Assembly (NCBI RefSeq): GCF_018417595.1
Contig: NZ_CP070982.1
Coordinates: 5,197,001-5,261,000 of the forward strand
Length of the DNA stretch: 64,000 nt
Reading direction: 5' to 3'
Origin: Pseudomonas entomophila
Lineage (GTDB): Bacteria; Pseudomonadota; Gammaproteobacteria; Pseudomonadales; Pseudomonadaceae
The position numbers were made by a program, and so were the translations under genes. The notes beneath the pieces are model-generated. The model saw only the letters and a program-made list of their open reading frames with translations, did not search any database and was not told the origin of the DNA. Of this stretch, positions 29,497 through 39,806 are shown in pieces (position 1 is the first letter of the stretch; each line of letters begins with the position of its first letter).

Positions 29497-29784
29497 ATCT
29501 AATACCTCACAGTGAACGAGACTTCAGTCTGACGCCGCCCTCGGAAGGATCTGTGGTAGATATTTCTATGCTTACGCTTGTGGGCAGCGCTTGGCCTCTG
29601 CGAGCCTGGGCCACGCCATACCGATTGCCGACACTCCCGCAGGCCCAAGCGCCCCGCTGTCGATGCATGCCTGCGATAACTCCAGATAACGCCTCAGCTC
29701 TACAAACCCCCCGCACTCGCGTAAACTGGCGGCCTTTTCTCGCAGCCTCGGGCTGCCCCTGTCGATTTACCAAAGGTGCCCGCC
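29497..29784. other. Intergenic gap before prmA, no gene seen
   Basis: This 288-base divergent gap probably holds promoters for prmA and for the leftward unknown gene. Short open frames cross it on both strands but have neither ribosome sites nor recognisable protein sequence. Confidence 0.5.
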
Positions 29785-30663
29785 ATGCCCTGGCTGCAAG
29801 TACGCCTGGCCATCAGCCCGGAACAAGCCGAAACCTACGAAGACGCCCTGCTCGAAGTAGGCGCCGTCTCGGTGACGTTCATGGACGCCGAAGACCAGCC
29901 GATCTTCGAACCCGACCTCAACACCACCCCGCTGTGGTCGCACACGCACCTGCTGGCCCTGTTCGAGGCCGACGCTGAGCCTGACGCGGTGTTCGCCCAC
30001 CTGCAGTTGCTGACCGGCAACGACCTGCCCGAGCACCAGGCCGAAGTGATCGAGGACCAGGACTGGGAGCGCAGCTGGATGGACAACTTCCAGCCCATGC
30101 GCTTCGGCCAGCGTCTATGGATCGTACCGAGCTGGCACGAGGCGCCGGAGAAGGACGCGGTCAACTTGCTGCTCGACCCGGGCCTGGCCTTCGGCACCGG
30201 CACCCATCCGACGACCGCGCTGTGCCTGGAATGGCTTGACGGCCAGCAACTCGCCGGCACGCAAGTGCTGGACTTCGGCTGCGGCTCGGGCATCCTCGCC
30301 ATCGCCGCGCTGCTGCTTGGCGCCCGCGAAGCGGTTGGCACCGACATCGACGTGCAGGCCCTGGAAGCCTCCCGCGACAATGCCCAGCGCAATGGTATCG
30401 CCGACAACCTGTTCGCCCTGTACCTGCCCGAGCAGATGCCGGCCATGCAGGCCGACGTGCTGGTTGCCAACATCCTGGCCGGCCCGCTGGTGTCGCTGGC
30501 GCCGCAACTGTCCGGCCTGGTCCGCCCCGGTGGCCTGCTGGCATTGTCGGGCATCCTCGCCGAACAAGGCGAGGAGGTGGCCGCCGCCTATGCCGCCGAC
30601 TTCGAGCTGGACCCGATCGTCGTTCGCGATGGCTGGGTACGCATCAGTGGCCGCCGCCGCTAA
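29785..30663 (+). CDS. prmA: Ribosomal protein L11 methyltransferase
   Basis: 292 residues. [20 protein letters not shown] is the small N-terminal L11-recognition domain; the SAM domain shows [20 protein letters not shown] and [15 protein letters not shown], with NPPF-like N-I-L-A at [11 protein letters not shown]. It trimethylates L11 on the ribosome. The start at 29785 gives the standard N-terminus; an ATG nine bases earlier is possible. The DUF3426 gene follows after 43 bases. Confidence 0.95.
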   Translation: MPWLQVRLAISPEQAETYEDALLEVGAVSVTFMDAEDQPIFEPDLNTTPLWSHTHLLALFEADAEPDAVFAHLQLLTGNDLPEHQAEVIEDQDWERSWMDNFQPMRFGQRLWIVPSWHEAPEKDAVNLLLDPGLAFGTGTHPTTALCLEWLDGQQLAGTQVLDFGCGSGILAIAALLLGAREAVGTDIDVQALEASRDNAQRNGIADNLFALYLPEQMPAMQADVLVANILAGPLVSLAPQLSGLVRPGGLLALSGILAEQGEEVAAAYAADFELDPIVVRDGWVRISGRRR

Positions 30664-30706
30664 GCGCGCCTAGACTCAACTCCTGCACAGCTCCCCGGAT
30701 CGCCGC

Positions 30707-32035
30707 ATGACCGACAGTTTCGTCACCCAGTGCCCGCATTGCCAGACCAGCTTTCGCGTCACCCATCATCAGTTGAGCGTGGCCCGCGGCGTGGTGCGCT
30801 GCGGCAACTGCCTGCAGGTGTTCAATGCAGCGAAGCAGCTGCTGGAACAGAACCGTGCTGCCAGCGACCGGGGCGTGGCAACACCAGCCGAGCCCGCGCC
30901 CGCCGCTCCCCCGTTACCCGCGGCACCGCCGGTCGCCGAACCGCCCGCAGCGGACGAAGACGACTGGGCCGTGACCGCCGAGGAACTGGACGCCCTCGAC
31001 CTGGACTCGGAGCTCGCGCGCCTGGAACGTCGCAGCCCGGCCGAACGCCAGGCGGCCATCACCGGTAGCACGCTACACGCCCGACGCGACGACCAAGGCA
31101 GCGAGGAACCGGCAGACGAGCTGTTCGGCACCGCCACCGACGATGACCTCGCCCCGACACCTGAGCGCGACACGGCTCCAGTGTTGGTGGAACAGGCGCC
31201 GCTTGATCTGGACCCGATCGCCGACGAACGCACCGAGCCCACACTGGGTGCGACAGATCTCGACCTGGACGACGAGCCACCGGTACGCCATCAAGCGCTG
31301 GACGACGACCTCGACACACCGGTCACGCCGCTCTCCGCTCACGATGAGCCGCTACCTGAAAAAGGCTTGTCCGCAGTGGACGATGAGGTGCGTGGCGAGC
31401 GCTTGTCGGCCCATGACGAAGACGCGCTGGACGATCAACCCATCGAGCGCCTGGAACCCAGCCTGCTGGGCAAGCCCGAGCGCCCGAACAAGGAACCTTT
31501 GGTCGATGTGGTCGACGATCCGCTGCAACTGGCCTGGGAAAAACCTGCACCCAACTGGGGCAAGCGCCTGCTGTGGGGCTTTCTGACCCTGCTGGCCGCT
31601 GGCCTGCTGGCGTTCCAGTACGTCTGGTTCCATTTCGAGGAGATGGCCCGCCAGGACCAGTACCGCCCCTGGTTCCAGCAGCTGTGCCCGATGGTCGGCT
31701 GCCAGGTGCCGACCCGTGTCGACATCTCGCGCATCAAGAGCAGCAACCTGGTGGTACGCAGCCACCCGGACTTCAAGGGCGCGCTGATCGTCGATGCGAT
31801 CATCTACAACCGCGCGCCCTTCGCCCAGCCGTTCCCCCTGCTGGAGCTGCGCTTCGCCGACCTCAACGGCCAGTTGATCGCCAGCCGGCGCTTCAAGCCC
31901 AGCGAATACCTGTCGGGTGAGCTGGCGGGCCGTGGCGAGATGCCCAGCCAGACGCCGATCCACATCGCCCTGGACATCCTCGACCCGGGGCCGAAGGCGG
32001 TGAACTACAGCCTGAGTTTCCGTTCGCCGGAATAA
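30707..32035 (+). CDS. MJ0042 zinc-ribbon / DUF3426 membrane protein
   Basis: 442 residues. The N-terminus has a zinc ribbon with CPHC and CGNC pairs (VTQCPHCQTSFRVTHHQLSV, VVRCGNCLQVFNA). A long acidic, low-complexity middle (about 60-270) with many Asp and Glu follows. One transmembrane helix (LLWGFLTLLAAGLLAFQYVW) leads into a C-terminal DUF3426 domain with SRRFKPSEYLSGE and INIALDI-like sequence. The function of the family is unknown. Its place between prmA and dusB is conserved in Pseudomonas (PA4851, from memory). Confidence 0.85.
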   Translation: MTDSFVTQCPHCQTSFRVTHHQLSVARGVVRCGNCLQVFNAAKQLLEQNRAASDRGVATPAEPAPAAPPLPAAPPVAEPPAADEDDWAVTAEELDALDLDSELARLERRSPAERQAAITGSTLHARRDDQGSEEPADELFGTATDDDLAPTPERDTAPVLVEQAPLDLDPIADERTEPTLGATDLDLDDEPPVRHQALDDDLDTPVTPLSAHDEPLPEKGLSAVDDEVRGERLSAHDEDALDDQPIERLEPSLLGKPERPNKEPLVDVVDDPLQLAWEKPAPNWGKRLLWGFLTLLAAGLLAFQYVWFHFEEMARQDQYRPWFQQLCPMVGCQVPTRVDISRIKSSNLVVRSHPDFKGALIVDAIIYNRAPFAQPFPLLELRFADLNGQLIASRRFKPSEYLSGELAGRGEMPSQTPIHIALDILDPGPKAVNYSLSFRSPE

Positions 32036-32074
32036 CCGACAGATGGCAGGGCCGAGTTCTGGCCCCTTCACCCG

Positions 32075-32158
32075 CAGGAGCGGCTTTAGCCGCGATGCAA
32101 ACGCCGCGGTGCCTGGCACCCGCTTCGTGGGTGATCGCGGCTGAAGCCGCTCCTACAG
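32075..32158. repeat. REP pair between DUF3426 gene and dusB
   Basis: CAGGAGCGGCTTTAGCCGCG (left) and a near-exact reverse copy ending GAAGCCGCTCCTAC (right). Confidence 0.78.
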
Positions 32159-32242
32159 AGGTCACGCCAGGTCAATGGGAAACCCAGGCTCACACCCTCG
32201 TGTCATAACGCCGCAACTGTTCAGATTTTATCCAGATTCATC

Positions 32243-32271
32243 TTTATCCGGTCATCGAGAGCGGGTATCAT
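32243..32271 (+). promoter_or_regulatory. Probable promoter of dusB-fis
   Basis: TTTATC and TATCAT are separated by exactly 17 bases, 52 bases upstream of the dusB start. Confidence 0.4.
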
Positions 32272-32322
32272 GCCATCCCTTTTTCGAACTCCAATGATTC
32301 GGCCCCACAACAGGGAACACCT

Positions 32323-33336
32323 ATGTCGGCGGTACGCATCGGCCCTTACACACTGCAGAACAACCTGATCCTCGCGCCCATGGCCGGGGTCACGGACCAG
32401 CCTTTCCGCACACTTTGCAAACGCCTCGGGGCGGGCATGGTGGTATCGGAGATGGTCACCAGCGACATGAGCCTGTGGAACAGCCGCAAGTCGAGCCTGC
32501 GCCGCATCCACGAAGGCGACGCAGAGCCCCGCTCGGTGCAGATCGCCGGTGGCGACGCGCAGATGATGGCGGCGGCGGCCCGGGCGAATGTCGAAGCCGG
32601 CGCGCAGATCATCGACATCAACATGGGCTGCCCGGCAAAAAAAGTCTGCAACAAAGCCGCAGGCTCTGCTTTATTGAGAGATGAAGCCTTGGTCAGCGAG
32701 ATCCTCCACGCCGTGGTCGGCGCAGTGGAGGTCCCGGTGACGCTGAAGATCCGCACCGGCTGGGACCGGGCGAACAAGAACGGCCTGAACGTGGCGAAGA
32801 TCGCCGAACAGGCCGGTATCCAGGCGCTGGCGGTGCATGGCCGCACACGCGCCGACCTGTACACCGGTGACGCCGAGTACGACACCATCGCCGCGATCAA
32901 GCAGGCGGTGTCGATCCCGGTGTTCGCCAACGGCGACATCACCTCGCCAGAAAAGGCCCGGGCGGTGCTGGACGCCACCGGTGCCGACGGCCTGCTGATC
33001 GGCCGCGCCGCCCAGGGGCGGCCGTGGATCTTCCGCGAGGTCGAGCATTACCTGCGCACGGGCGAGCACCTGCCTGCACCGGCGCTGGACGAAGTGGAAC
33101 GCATTCTGCTGGAACACCTGGCCGCGTTGCATGCCTTCTATGGCGATGTGATGGGCGTGCGTATCGCCCGCAAGCACGTTGGCTGGTACCTGGCGACCCG
33201 ACCCGGCGGCAAGGAGTTCCGCAGCCGGTTCAACGCCTTGGAAGACACACAAGCGCAGTGCGCCAACGTTCAGGCCTTTTTCTCTGAACGTCGACAGAGC
33301 CTTGGGACAGAGGACGAACAAGGGGTGGCCGCATGA
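32323..33336 (+). CDS. dusB: tRNA-dihydrouridine synthase B
   Basis: 337 residues. The FMN-binding TIM barrel shows [35 protein letters not shown] with the catalytic Cys of the N-x-G-C-P motif, and [15 protein letters not shown]. It reduces uridine to dihydrouridine in tRNA. Its stop overlaps the fis start as ATGA, the same dusB-fis operon as in enterobacteria. Confidence 0.95.
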   Translation: MSAVRIGPYTLQNNLILAPMAGVTDQPFRTLCKRLGAGMVVSEMVTSDMSLWNSRKSSLRRIHEGDAEPRSVQIAGGDAQMMAAAARANVEAGAQIIDINMGCPAKKVCNKAAGSALLRDEALVSEILHAVVGAVEVPVTLKIRTGWDRANKNGLNVAKIAEQAGIQALAVHGRTRADLYTGDAEYDTIAAIKQAVSIPVFANGDITSPEKARAVLDATGADGLLIGRAAQGRPWIFREVEHYLRTGEHLPAPALDEVERILLEHLAALHAFYGDVMGVRIARKHVGWYLATRPGGKEFRSRFNALEDTQAQCANVQAFFSERRQSLGTEDEQGVAA

Positions 33337-33653
33337 CGATGATGACCGAGACATTAGTGAGTGGAACAACGCCCGTGAGCGACAACGCCAACCTCAAGCA
33401 GCACCTGAACACGCCGAGCGAGGAGGGCCAGACGCTCCGCGACAGCGTCGAGAAGGCGCTGCACAACTACTTCGCCCACCTGGAAGGCGCCACCGTCACG
33501 GACGTGTACAACCTGGTGCTCTCGGAAGTCGAGGCGCCCTTGCTCGAATGCGTGATGAACTACGTCAAGGGCAACCAGACCAAAGCCAGCGAGATGCTCG
33601 GGCTCAACCGAGGCACGCTGCGCAAGAAGCTCAAGCAGTACGATCTGTTGTAA
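33333..33653 (+). CDS. fis: DNA-binding protein Fis
   Basis: 106 residues. The C-terminal helix-turn-helix [20 protein letters not shown] is almost invariant among Fis proteins. Fis bends DNA and tunes transcription of rRNA and growth-phase genes. The first ATG overlaps the dusB stop; further in-frame ATGs at 33339 and 33342 are alternatives. The N-terminal extension before the dimerisation region is normal for Pseudomonas Fis. Confidence 0.95.
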   Translation: MTMMTETLVSGTTPVSDNANLKQHLNTPSEEGQTLRDSVEKALHNYFAHLEGATVTDVYNLVLSEVEAPLLECVMNYVKGNQTKASEMLGLNRGTLRKKLKQYDLL

Positions 33654-33669
33654 GGCCAGAACCCCAACC

Positions 33670-33702
33670 AAAAAAGGCGCTCATGCAAAAGGCGCCTTTT
33701 TT
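33670..33702 (+). terminator. Terminator of dusB-fis
   Basis: AAAAAAGGCGC and GCGCCTTTTTT form an 11-bp stem with an 11-base loop ending in the T run. Confidence 0.9.
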
Positions 33703-33731
33703 GCTGACTCCACCGCGTTATGGAATCTGAA

Positions 33732-35339
33732 ATGACCGACCAGACTACCCGCCTGCCGATCCGCCGCGCCCTGATCAGCGTCTCCGACAAGACCGGTATC
33801 CTCGAATTCGCCCGTGAGCTGCAGCAGCTCGGTGTCGAGATCCTGTCCACCGGCGGCACCTACAAGCTGCTCAAGGATAACGGCGTGAACGCGGTGGAAG
33901 TGGCCGACTACACCGGCTTCGCCGAAATGATGGACGGCCGGGTCAAGACCCTGCATCCGAAGATCCACGGCGGCATCCTCGGCCGTCGCGGCACCGACGA
34001 CGCCATCATGAACGAGCACGGCATCAAGCCGATCGACCTGGTGGCGGTCAACCTGTATCCGTTCGAAGCCACCATCAGCAAGCCGGACTGCGACCTGCCC
34101 ACCGCCATCGAGAACATCGACATCGGCGGCCCGACCATGGTCCGTTCGGCGGCGAAGAACCACAAGGACGTCGCCATCGTGGTCAACGCCAGCGACTACG
34201 CCGGCGTCGTCGATAGCCTGAAAGCGGGCGGCCTCACCTACGCCCAGCGCTTCGACCTGATGCTCAAGGCCTTCGAGCATACCGCTGCCTACGACGGCAT
34301 GATCGCCAACTACATGGGCACCATCGACCAGTCTAAACAGACCCTGTCGACCGAAGACCGCAGCGAGTTCCCGCGCACCTTCAACAGCCAGTTCATCAAG
34401 GCCCAGGAAATGCGCTACGGCGAGAACCCGCACCAGAGCGCGGCGTTCTACGTCGAGGCGAAGAAAGGCGAAGCCAGCATTTCCACCGCCATCCAGCTGC
34501 AAGGCAAGGAGCTGTCGTTCAACAACGTGGCCGACACCGACGCCGCGCTGGAGTGCGTGAAGAGCTTCGTCAAGCCGGCCTGTGTCATCGTCAAGCACGC
34601 CAACCCCTGCGGCGTCGCGGTCGTCCCAGAAGACGAAGGCGGCATCCGCAAGGCCTACGACCTGGCCTACGCCACCGACACCGAATCGGCCTTCGGCGGC
34701 ATCATCGCCTTCAACCGCGAACTGGATGGCGAAACCGCGAAAGCCATCGTCGAGCGCCAGTTCGTCGAAGTGATCATCGCCCCGAAAATCTCCCAGGCCG
34801 CCCGCGAAGTCGTGGCCGCCAAGCAGAACGTGCGTCTGCTGGAGTGCGGCGAGTGGCCAACCGAGCGTGCCGCCGGTTGGGACTTCAAGCGCGTCAACGG
34901 TGGCCTGCTGGTGCAGAGCCGCGACATCGGCATGATCAGCGCCGACGACCTGAAGATCGTCACCAAGCGCGCCCCGACCGAGCAGGAAATCCATGACCTG
35001 GTGTTCGCCTGGAAAGTGGCCAAGTTCGTCAAGTCCAATGCCATCGTCTACGCCAAGAACCGCCAGACCATCGGCGTCGGCGCCGGCCAGATGAGCCGCG
35101 TCAACTCCGCGCGCATCGCCGCGATCAAGGCCGAGCACGCCGGCCTGCAGGTGCAGGGTGCGGTCATGGCCTCGGACGCGTTCTTCCCGTTCCGCGACGG
35201 CATCGACAATGCGGCTAAAGTGGGTATCAGCGCGGTGATCCAGCCGGGTGGCTCGATGCGTGACGCTGAAGTCATCGCTGCTGCCGACGAAGCCGGCATC
35301 GCGATGGTATTCACCGGTATGCGCCACTTCCGCCACTAA
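33732..35339 (+). CDS. purH: Bifunctional AICAR formyltransferase / IMP cyclohydrolase
   Basis: 535 residues. The N-terminal IMP cyclohydrolase domain begins [20 protein letters not shown] with [19 protein letters not shown]; the formyltransferase domain holds [25 protein letters not shown] (catalytic K-x-x-N-P-C-G) and [10 protein letters not shown]. It performs the last two steps of IMP synthesis. The start at 33732 gives the family N-terminus; an ATG 12 bases upstream is disfavoured. purD follows after a REP pair. Confidence 0.96.
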   Translation: MTDQTTRLPIRRALISVSDKTGILEFARELQQLGVEILSTGGTYKLLKDNGVNAVEVADYTGFAEMMDGRVKTLHPKIHGGILGRRGTDDAIMNEHGIKPIDLVAVNLYPFEATISKPDCDLPTAIENIDIGGPTMVRSAAKNHKDVAIVVNASDYAGVVDSLKAGGLTYAQRFDLMLKAFEHTAAYDGMIANYMGTIDQSKQTLSTEDRSEFPRTFNSQFIKAQEMRYGENPHQSAAFYVEAKKGEASISTAIQLQGKELSFNNVADTDAALECVKSFVKPACVIVKHANPCGVAVVPEDEGGIRKAYDLAYATDTESAFGGIIAFNRELDGETAKAIVERQFVEVIIAPKISQAAREVVAAKQNVRLLECGEWPTERAAGWDFKRVNGGLLVQSRDIGMISADDLKIVTKRAPTEQEIHDLVFAWKVAKFVKSNAIVYAKNRQTIGVGAGQMSRVNSARIAAIKAEHAGLQVQGAVMASDAFFPFRDGIDNAAKVGISAVIQPGGSMRDAEVIAAADEAGIAMVFTGMRHFRH

Positions 35340-35352
35340 TCAGATACCAGGC

Positions 35353-35450
35353 CGATCCCCGGCCCCTGTAGGAGCGGATTCATCCGCGATGCGATGCTGG
35401 TTCACCGCCGCAATCGCGGATGAATCCGCTCCTACAAGGGCCGGGGATCG
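35353..35450. repeat. Extended REP palindrome between purH and purD
   Basis: TGTAGGAGCGGATTCATCCG arms (35367-35390, 35413-35436) are perfect inverted copies. The outer CGATCCCCGGCCC / GGGCCGGGGATCG also pair, so the whole palindrome spans nearly 100 bases. Confidence 0.85.
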
Positions 35451-35471
35451 CCGCCAGACAGAGGTTTTGAC

Positions 35472-36767
35472 ATGAAAGTTTTGATCATCGGCAGCGGCGG
35501 CCGCGAGCACGCCCTGGCCTGGAAAGTCGCCCAGGACCCACGCGTCGAGAAAGTCTTCGTCGCCCCGGGCAACGCCGGCACCGCCATCGAAGCCAAGTGC
35601 GAGAACGTCGCCATCGACGTCACCGCCCTGGAGCAACTGGCCGACTTCGCCGAGAAGAACGTCGACCTGACCATCGTCGGCCCTGAGGCACCGCTGGTCA
35701 TCGGCGTGGTCGACCTGTTCCGCAGCCGTGGCCTGGACTGCTTCGGCCCGACCAAGGGCGCGGCCCAGCTGGAAGGCTCCAAGGCCTTCACCAAGGACTT
35801 CCTGGCCCGCCACAAGATCCCTACCGCCGACTACCAGAACTTCACCGAGATCGAGCCGGCCCTGGCCTACCTGCGTGAAAAAGGCGCGCCGATCGTGATC
35901 AAGGCCGACGGCCTGGCCGCCGGCAAGGGCGTGATCGTCGCCATGACCCTGCAGGAAGCCGAAGACGCCGTACGCGACATGCTCGCCGGCAACGCCTTCG
36001 GTGAAGCCGGTTCGCGTGTGGTCATCGAGGAATTCCTCGACGGCGAGGAAGCCAGCTTCATCGTCATGGTCGACGGCCACAATGTGCTGCCCATGGCCAC
36101 CAGCCAGGACCACAAACGCGTCGGCGACAAGGACACCGGCCCGAACACCGGCGGCATGGGCGCCTACTCCCCCGCACCCGTGGTCACCGCCGAGGTGCAC
36201 CAGCGCGTGATGGACCAGGTGATCTGGCCGACCGTGCGCGGCATGGCCGAGGAAGGCAACGTCTACACCGGCTTCCTCTACGCAGGCCTGATGATCGACA
36301 AGGCGGGCAACCCCAAAGTCATCGAGTTCAACTGCCGCTTCGGCGACCCGGAGACGCAACCGGTCATGCTGCGCCTGGAGTCGAGCCTGGTGCTGCTGGT
36401 GGAAGCTGCGTTCGCCAAGGCCCTGGACAAGGTCGAAGCACAGTGGGACCCGCGCCCGAGCCTGGGCGTGGTGCTGGCCGCTGGCGGCTACCCGGGCGAC
36501 TACAATAAAGGCGACGTGATCAGCGGCCTGGACGCTGCCGCCAAGCTCGAAGGCAAAGTGTTCCACGCCGGTACTTCGCTCAAGGATGGCCAGGTCGTGA
36601 CCCACGGCGGCCGCGTACTGTGCGCCACCGCAATGGGCGATACCGTTGCCCAAGCGCAGCAGCAGGCCTACCGCCTGGCCAAGGAAGTCACCTGGAACGG
36701 TAGCTTCCACCGTACCGACATCGGCTACCGGGCCATCGCCCGCGAGCGCGGTGAACACCAGCAGTAA
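35472..36767 (+). CDS. purD: Phosphoribosylamine-glycine ligase
   Basis: 431 residues. MKVLIIGSGGREHALAWKVA is the invariant N-terminus; the ATP-grasp domain shows IVIKADGLAAGKGVIVAMTL and IEFNCRFGDPETQPVMLRL. It makes glycinamide ribonucleotide in purine synthesis. AGAGG precedes the ATG. The purH-purD order is the normal pseudomonad one; the REP pair between them could uncouple expression. Confidence 0.97.
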   Translation: MKVLIIGSGGREHALAWKVAQDPRVEKVFVAPGNAGTAIEAKCENVAIDVTALEQLADFAEKNVDLTIVGPEAPLVIGVVDLFRSRGLDCFGPTKGAAQLEGSKAFTKDFLARHKIPTADYQNFTEIEPALAYLREKGAPIVIKADGLAAGKGVIVAMTLQEAEDAVRDMLAGNAFGEAGSRVVIEEFLDGEEASFIVMVDGHNVLPMATSQDHKRVGDKDTGPNTGGMGAYSPAPVVTAEVHQRVMDQVIWPTVRGMAEEGNVYTGFLYAGLMIDKAGNPKVIEFNCRFGDPETQPVMLRLESSLVLLVEAAFAKALDKVEAQWDPRPSLGVVLAAGGYPGDYNKGDVISGLDAAAKLEGKVFHAGTSLKDGQVVTHGGRVLCATAMGDTVAQAQQQAYRLAKEVTWNGSFHRTDIGYRAIARERGEHQQ

Positions 36768-36780
36768 TACTGCGCCGAAT

Positions 36781-36838
36781 GGCCGCCGCGCCCGGTGCGC
36801 GCGGCCTTCGGCTCGTCGACAAGGCCCTGCGGGGCCTT
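36781..36838 (+). terminator. Two GC hairpins after purD
   Basis: GGCCGC...GCGGCC (36781-36806) and AAGGCCC/GGGCCTT (36821-36838) lie between purD and retS. Neither has a T run, so termination is only possible. Confidence 0.4.
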
Positions 36839-36902
36839 GCCTTCGCCTTGGCGCGCCGCGCATAGTTGTTACCCGGCACATTAGCTAAAAAGGGATTTCG
36901 TC

Positions 36903-39677
36903 GTGCGTCGGCTTCGGATTGCCACTGCCCTGATCGTCAGCCTGCTGACCCTGCTCTGCCTGCTCCCGGCCCACGCCGACCAGGCCGGGGGGTGGTCCGC
37001 GCTGCTCGATGAACAGGCCAACCTGCAGCTGTCCGACGTACGCTCCGAGCGTTACCGCAACCAGTTCAGCCCACTGGTCCTCGAAGAACTGGATGCCGCC
37101 CTCCCCGACCAGGCCCTGTGGCTGCACTACCGCCTGGAACCGAACGACCAGGAGCAACTGGTCCGCATTTTCGCCCCTGATCTGTCGCGCCTTGACCTCT
37201 ACGCCCTCGAGGATGGCAAGCTGCTGCGCCAACTGCACCACGGCAAGCAGGGCGATGGCCTAAGCCCCACCCAGCGCGGCAGGGACCATGTGCTGCCACT
37301 GCCGCACAGCAACCAACCGCTGGACATCTACCTGCGGTTGGTCTCCGAGCACCAGTTGCGTCCGGCCATCAGTGTCGAGTCCACCGCCCACGCTGCCGCC
37401 GACCAGCGCCAGTCGCTGCTGTTCGGCCTGCTGTTCGGCGGGCTGGTGATGCTGATCCTGCACAACCTGATCCGCTTCGCCTACACCCGCTCCAGCACCA
37501 CGCTGGTACTGGCGCTGTACCACGCCCTGATGCTGCTCAGCGCGCTGATCCTGCTCAACCTCAGCGGCCCCTGGTGGCACCTGTGGTACAGCGCCCAGAC
37601 CCCGGCCGCCTACCTCACGCTGGTGCTGGCGGGCCTGGCCGGCCTGTACTTCACCGTGCATTTCTTCTCACCCTGCGGCTCGGCACGGCTCACCCGCCTG
37701 TTGCACCTGGAAATGCTGGTGGCGGCTGTCAGCGGCCTGGTGCTGCTGTTCGTCGATACATTGCCGCTGAACCTGATGACCTATGCCCTGCTGGCCATCG
37801 GCAGCCTGAGCATGTTGCTGGTCAGCTGCTATCACTGGCATCGGGGCTACACGCCAGCGCGCCTGTTCGCCGTGGCCATGCTGGTCTACAACCTCGGCGG
37901 GCTGGTACTGCTACCGGCACTGCTGGGCCTGACCCGCACCCCGACGCCCTGGCTGCTGTGCATCCTCATGGCCTTGACCGTGGCCAGCGGCCTGCTGCTC
38001 AACCTGGCCGTCAGCGAACGCCTGCGGCGCATCAGCGAGGAACGTTTCCGTGCCAGCCGCGCCCTGGCCGCCAGCGATGCCGAAATCAACGCCAAGGCCG
38101 AGTTCCTGGCCAAGATCAGCCACGAAATCCGCACCCCCATGAACGGCGTGCTGGGCATGACCGAGCTGCTGCTGGGCACGCCGCTGTCGGTCAAGCAGCG
38201 CGACTACGTGCAGACCATCCACAGCGCCGGCAACGAACTGCTCACCCTGATCAACGAGATTCTCGATATCTCCAAGCTCGAGTCGCGGCAGATCGAACTC
38301 GACGATGTGCAGTTCGACCTCAACGCCCTGATCGAGGACTGCCTGAACATCTTCCGGGCCAAGGCCGAGCAGCAGAACATCGAGCTGATCAGCTTCACCC
38401 AGCCACAGGTGCCACGGGTGGTCAGCGGCGACCCGACGCGCCTGCGCCAGGCCCTGTCGAGCCTGCTCGACAACGCACTGAAGAACACCGACCAGGGCGA
38501 GATCCTGCTGGTGGTCGCCCTCGACCAGCGCGGCGACGCCCCGCGCCTGCGCATCGCCGTGCAGGACAGCGGCGAGCCGATGCCACCGGCCGAGCGCGAC
38601 GCCTTGCTGCAAGCCGAACTGCACAGCCGCCACTTCCTCTCCAGCAACAAGCTCGGCGGCCACCTTGGGCTGGTGATCGCCAAGCAACTGATCGGCCTGA
38701 TGCAGGGCGAGTTCGGCATCAAGACCAACACCAGCATGGGCAACACCCTGTGGCTGACGCTGCCGCTCGACCCGCTGCGCCTGGAGCAGCCGCCCACCGA
38801 TCTCGATGGCCCGCTGCGCGACGCGCGGGTGCTGGTGGTCGACGACAACGACACCTGTCGCAAGGTGCTGGTGCAGCAATGCAGTGCCTGGGGCATGAAC
38901 GTCAGCGCGGTGCCTTCGGGCAAGGAGGCGTTGGCGCTGCTGCGCACCAAGGCGCACCTGCGCGACTACTTCGATGCCGTGCTGCTGGACCAGAACATGC
39001 CCGGCATGACCGGCATGCAACTGGCGGCCAAGATCAAGGAAGACCCGAGCCTGAACCATGACATCCTGGTGGTCATGCTCACTGGCATCAGCAACGCACC
39101 GAGCAAGGTCATCGCGCGCAATGCCGGGGTCAAGCGCATCCTCGCCAAGCCGGTGGCCGGCTACACGCTCAAGACCACCCTCGCCGAAGAGCTGGCCCTG
39201 CGTGGCCGCGAGCAAGCGCCCCCGGCATTACCGGGCAGCCTCCCGCAGCCATTGGACCTGCCCAGCGACTTCCATATCCTGGTGGCCGAGGACAACAGCA
39301 TCTCGACCAAAGTCATCCGCGGCATGCTCGGCAAGCTCGACCTCGAGCCGGACACTGCCAGCAATGGCGAGGAGGCCTTGCAGGCGATGAAGGCCAAGCG
39401 CTACGACCTGGTGCTGATGGACTGCGAGATGCCGGTGCTCGACGGTTTCTCCGCCACGCAACAGCTGCGCGCCTGGGAATCCACCAATGGCCGCCCGCGC
39501 ACCCCGGTGGTGGCGTTGACCGCGCATATCCTCAGCGAGCACAAGGAACGCGCGCGCCTGGCGGGCATGGACGGGCACATGGCCAAGCCGGTGGAGTTGT
39601 CGCAGTTGCGCGAGCTGATCCAGTTCTGGTCGGGGCAACGGCAGGTCGTCTCCGACGACACCACGCACATCCTGTAG
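36903..39677 (+). CDS. retS: Hybrid sensor kinase RetS
   Basis: 924 residues from a GTG start with AAGGGA upstream. Order: signal peptide (about 1-25), periplasmic 7TMR-DISMED2 domain (about 30-160), seven-helix 7TMR-DISM region (about 175-385), HisKA with AKISHEIRTPMNG (His407), ATPase domain, and two receivers (VLVVDDND...LLDQNMPG and ILVAEDNS...LMDCEMPV). The ATPase N-box DNALKNT is present, but the G1 box reads DSGEP (Asp555) instead of D-x-G-x-G. RetS in P. aeruginosa blocks GacS by direct binding and so lowers RsmY/RsmZ, favouring acute over biofilm behaviour. The position after purD matches PA4856. Confidence 0.92.
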   Translation: MRRLRIATALIVSLLTLLCLLPAHADQAGGWSALLDEQANLQLSDVRSERYRNQFSPLVLEELDAALPDQALWLHYRLEPNDQEQLVRIFAPDLSRLDLYALEDGKLLRQLHHGKQGDGLSPTQRGRDHVLPLPHSNQPLDIYLRLVSEHQLRPAISVESTAHAAADQRQSLLFGLLFGGLVMLILHNLIRFAYTRSSTTLVLALYHALMLLSALILLNLSGPWWHLWYSAQTPAAYLTLVLAGLAGLYFTVHFFSPCGSARLTRLLHLEMLVAAVSGLVLLFVDTLPLNLMTYALLAIGSLSMLLVSCYHWHRGYTPARLFAVAMLVYNLGGLVLLPALLGLTRTPTPWLLCILMALTVASGLLLNLAVSERLRRISEERFRASRALAASDAEINAKAEFLAKISHEIRTPMNGVLGMTELLLGTPLSVKQRDYVQTIHSAGNELLTLINEILDISKLESRQIELDDVQFDLNALIEDCLNIFRAKAEQQNIELISFTQPQVPRVVSGDPTRLRQALSSLLDNALKNTDQGEILLVVALDQRGDAPRLRIAVQDSGEPMPPAERDALLQAELHSRHFLSSNKLGGHLGLVIAKQLIGLMQGEFGIKTNTSMGNTLWLTLPLDPLRLEQPPTDLDGPLRDARVLVVDDNDTCRKVLVQQCSAWGMNVSAVPSGKEALALLRTKAHLRDYFDAVLLDQNMPGMTGMQLAAKIKEDPSLNHDILVVMLTGISNAPSKVIARNAGVKRILAKPVAGYTLKTTLAEELALRGREQAPPALPGSLPQPLDLPSDFHILVAEDNSISTKVIRGMLGKLDLEPDTASNGEEALQAMKAKRYDLVLMDCEMPVLDGFSATQQLRAWESTNGRPRTPVVALTAHILSEHKERARLAGMDGHMAKPVELSQLRELIQFWSGQRQVVSDDTTHIL

Positions 39678-39759
39678 GCGCGGCTTCAGTCGCGAGGCAG
39701 CCATCACCGAATCTGGCACCTGCTTCGCGGGTGATCGCGGCTGAAGCCGCTCCTACAGG
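39671..39759. repeat. REP pair overlapping the retS stop
   Basis: The left arm CCTGTAGGCGCGGCTTCAGT starts inside the last codons of retS, so its TAG stop is part of the repeat. The right arm ends CGGCTGAAGCCGCTCCTACA. Confidence 0.78.
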
Positions 39760-39806
39760 TTCCGTGCTATACAGGTGCCACCCATTTCCGCCGCGGACTC
39801 AGCGCC

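Noticed and set aside
29507..29773. 88-codon minus-strand frame upstream of the unknown gene at 29005
   Set aside because: No ribosome site, no family, and low-complexity basic sequence typical of chance frames.
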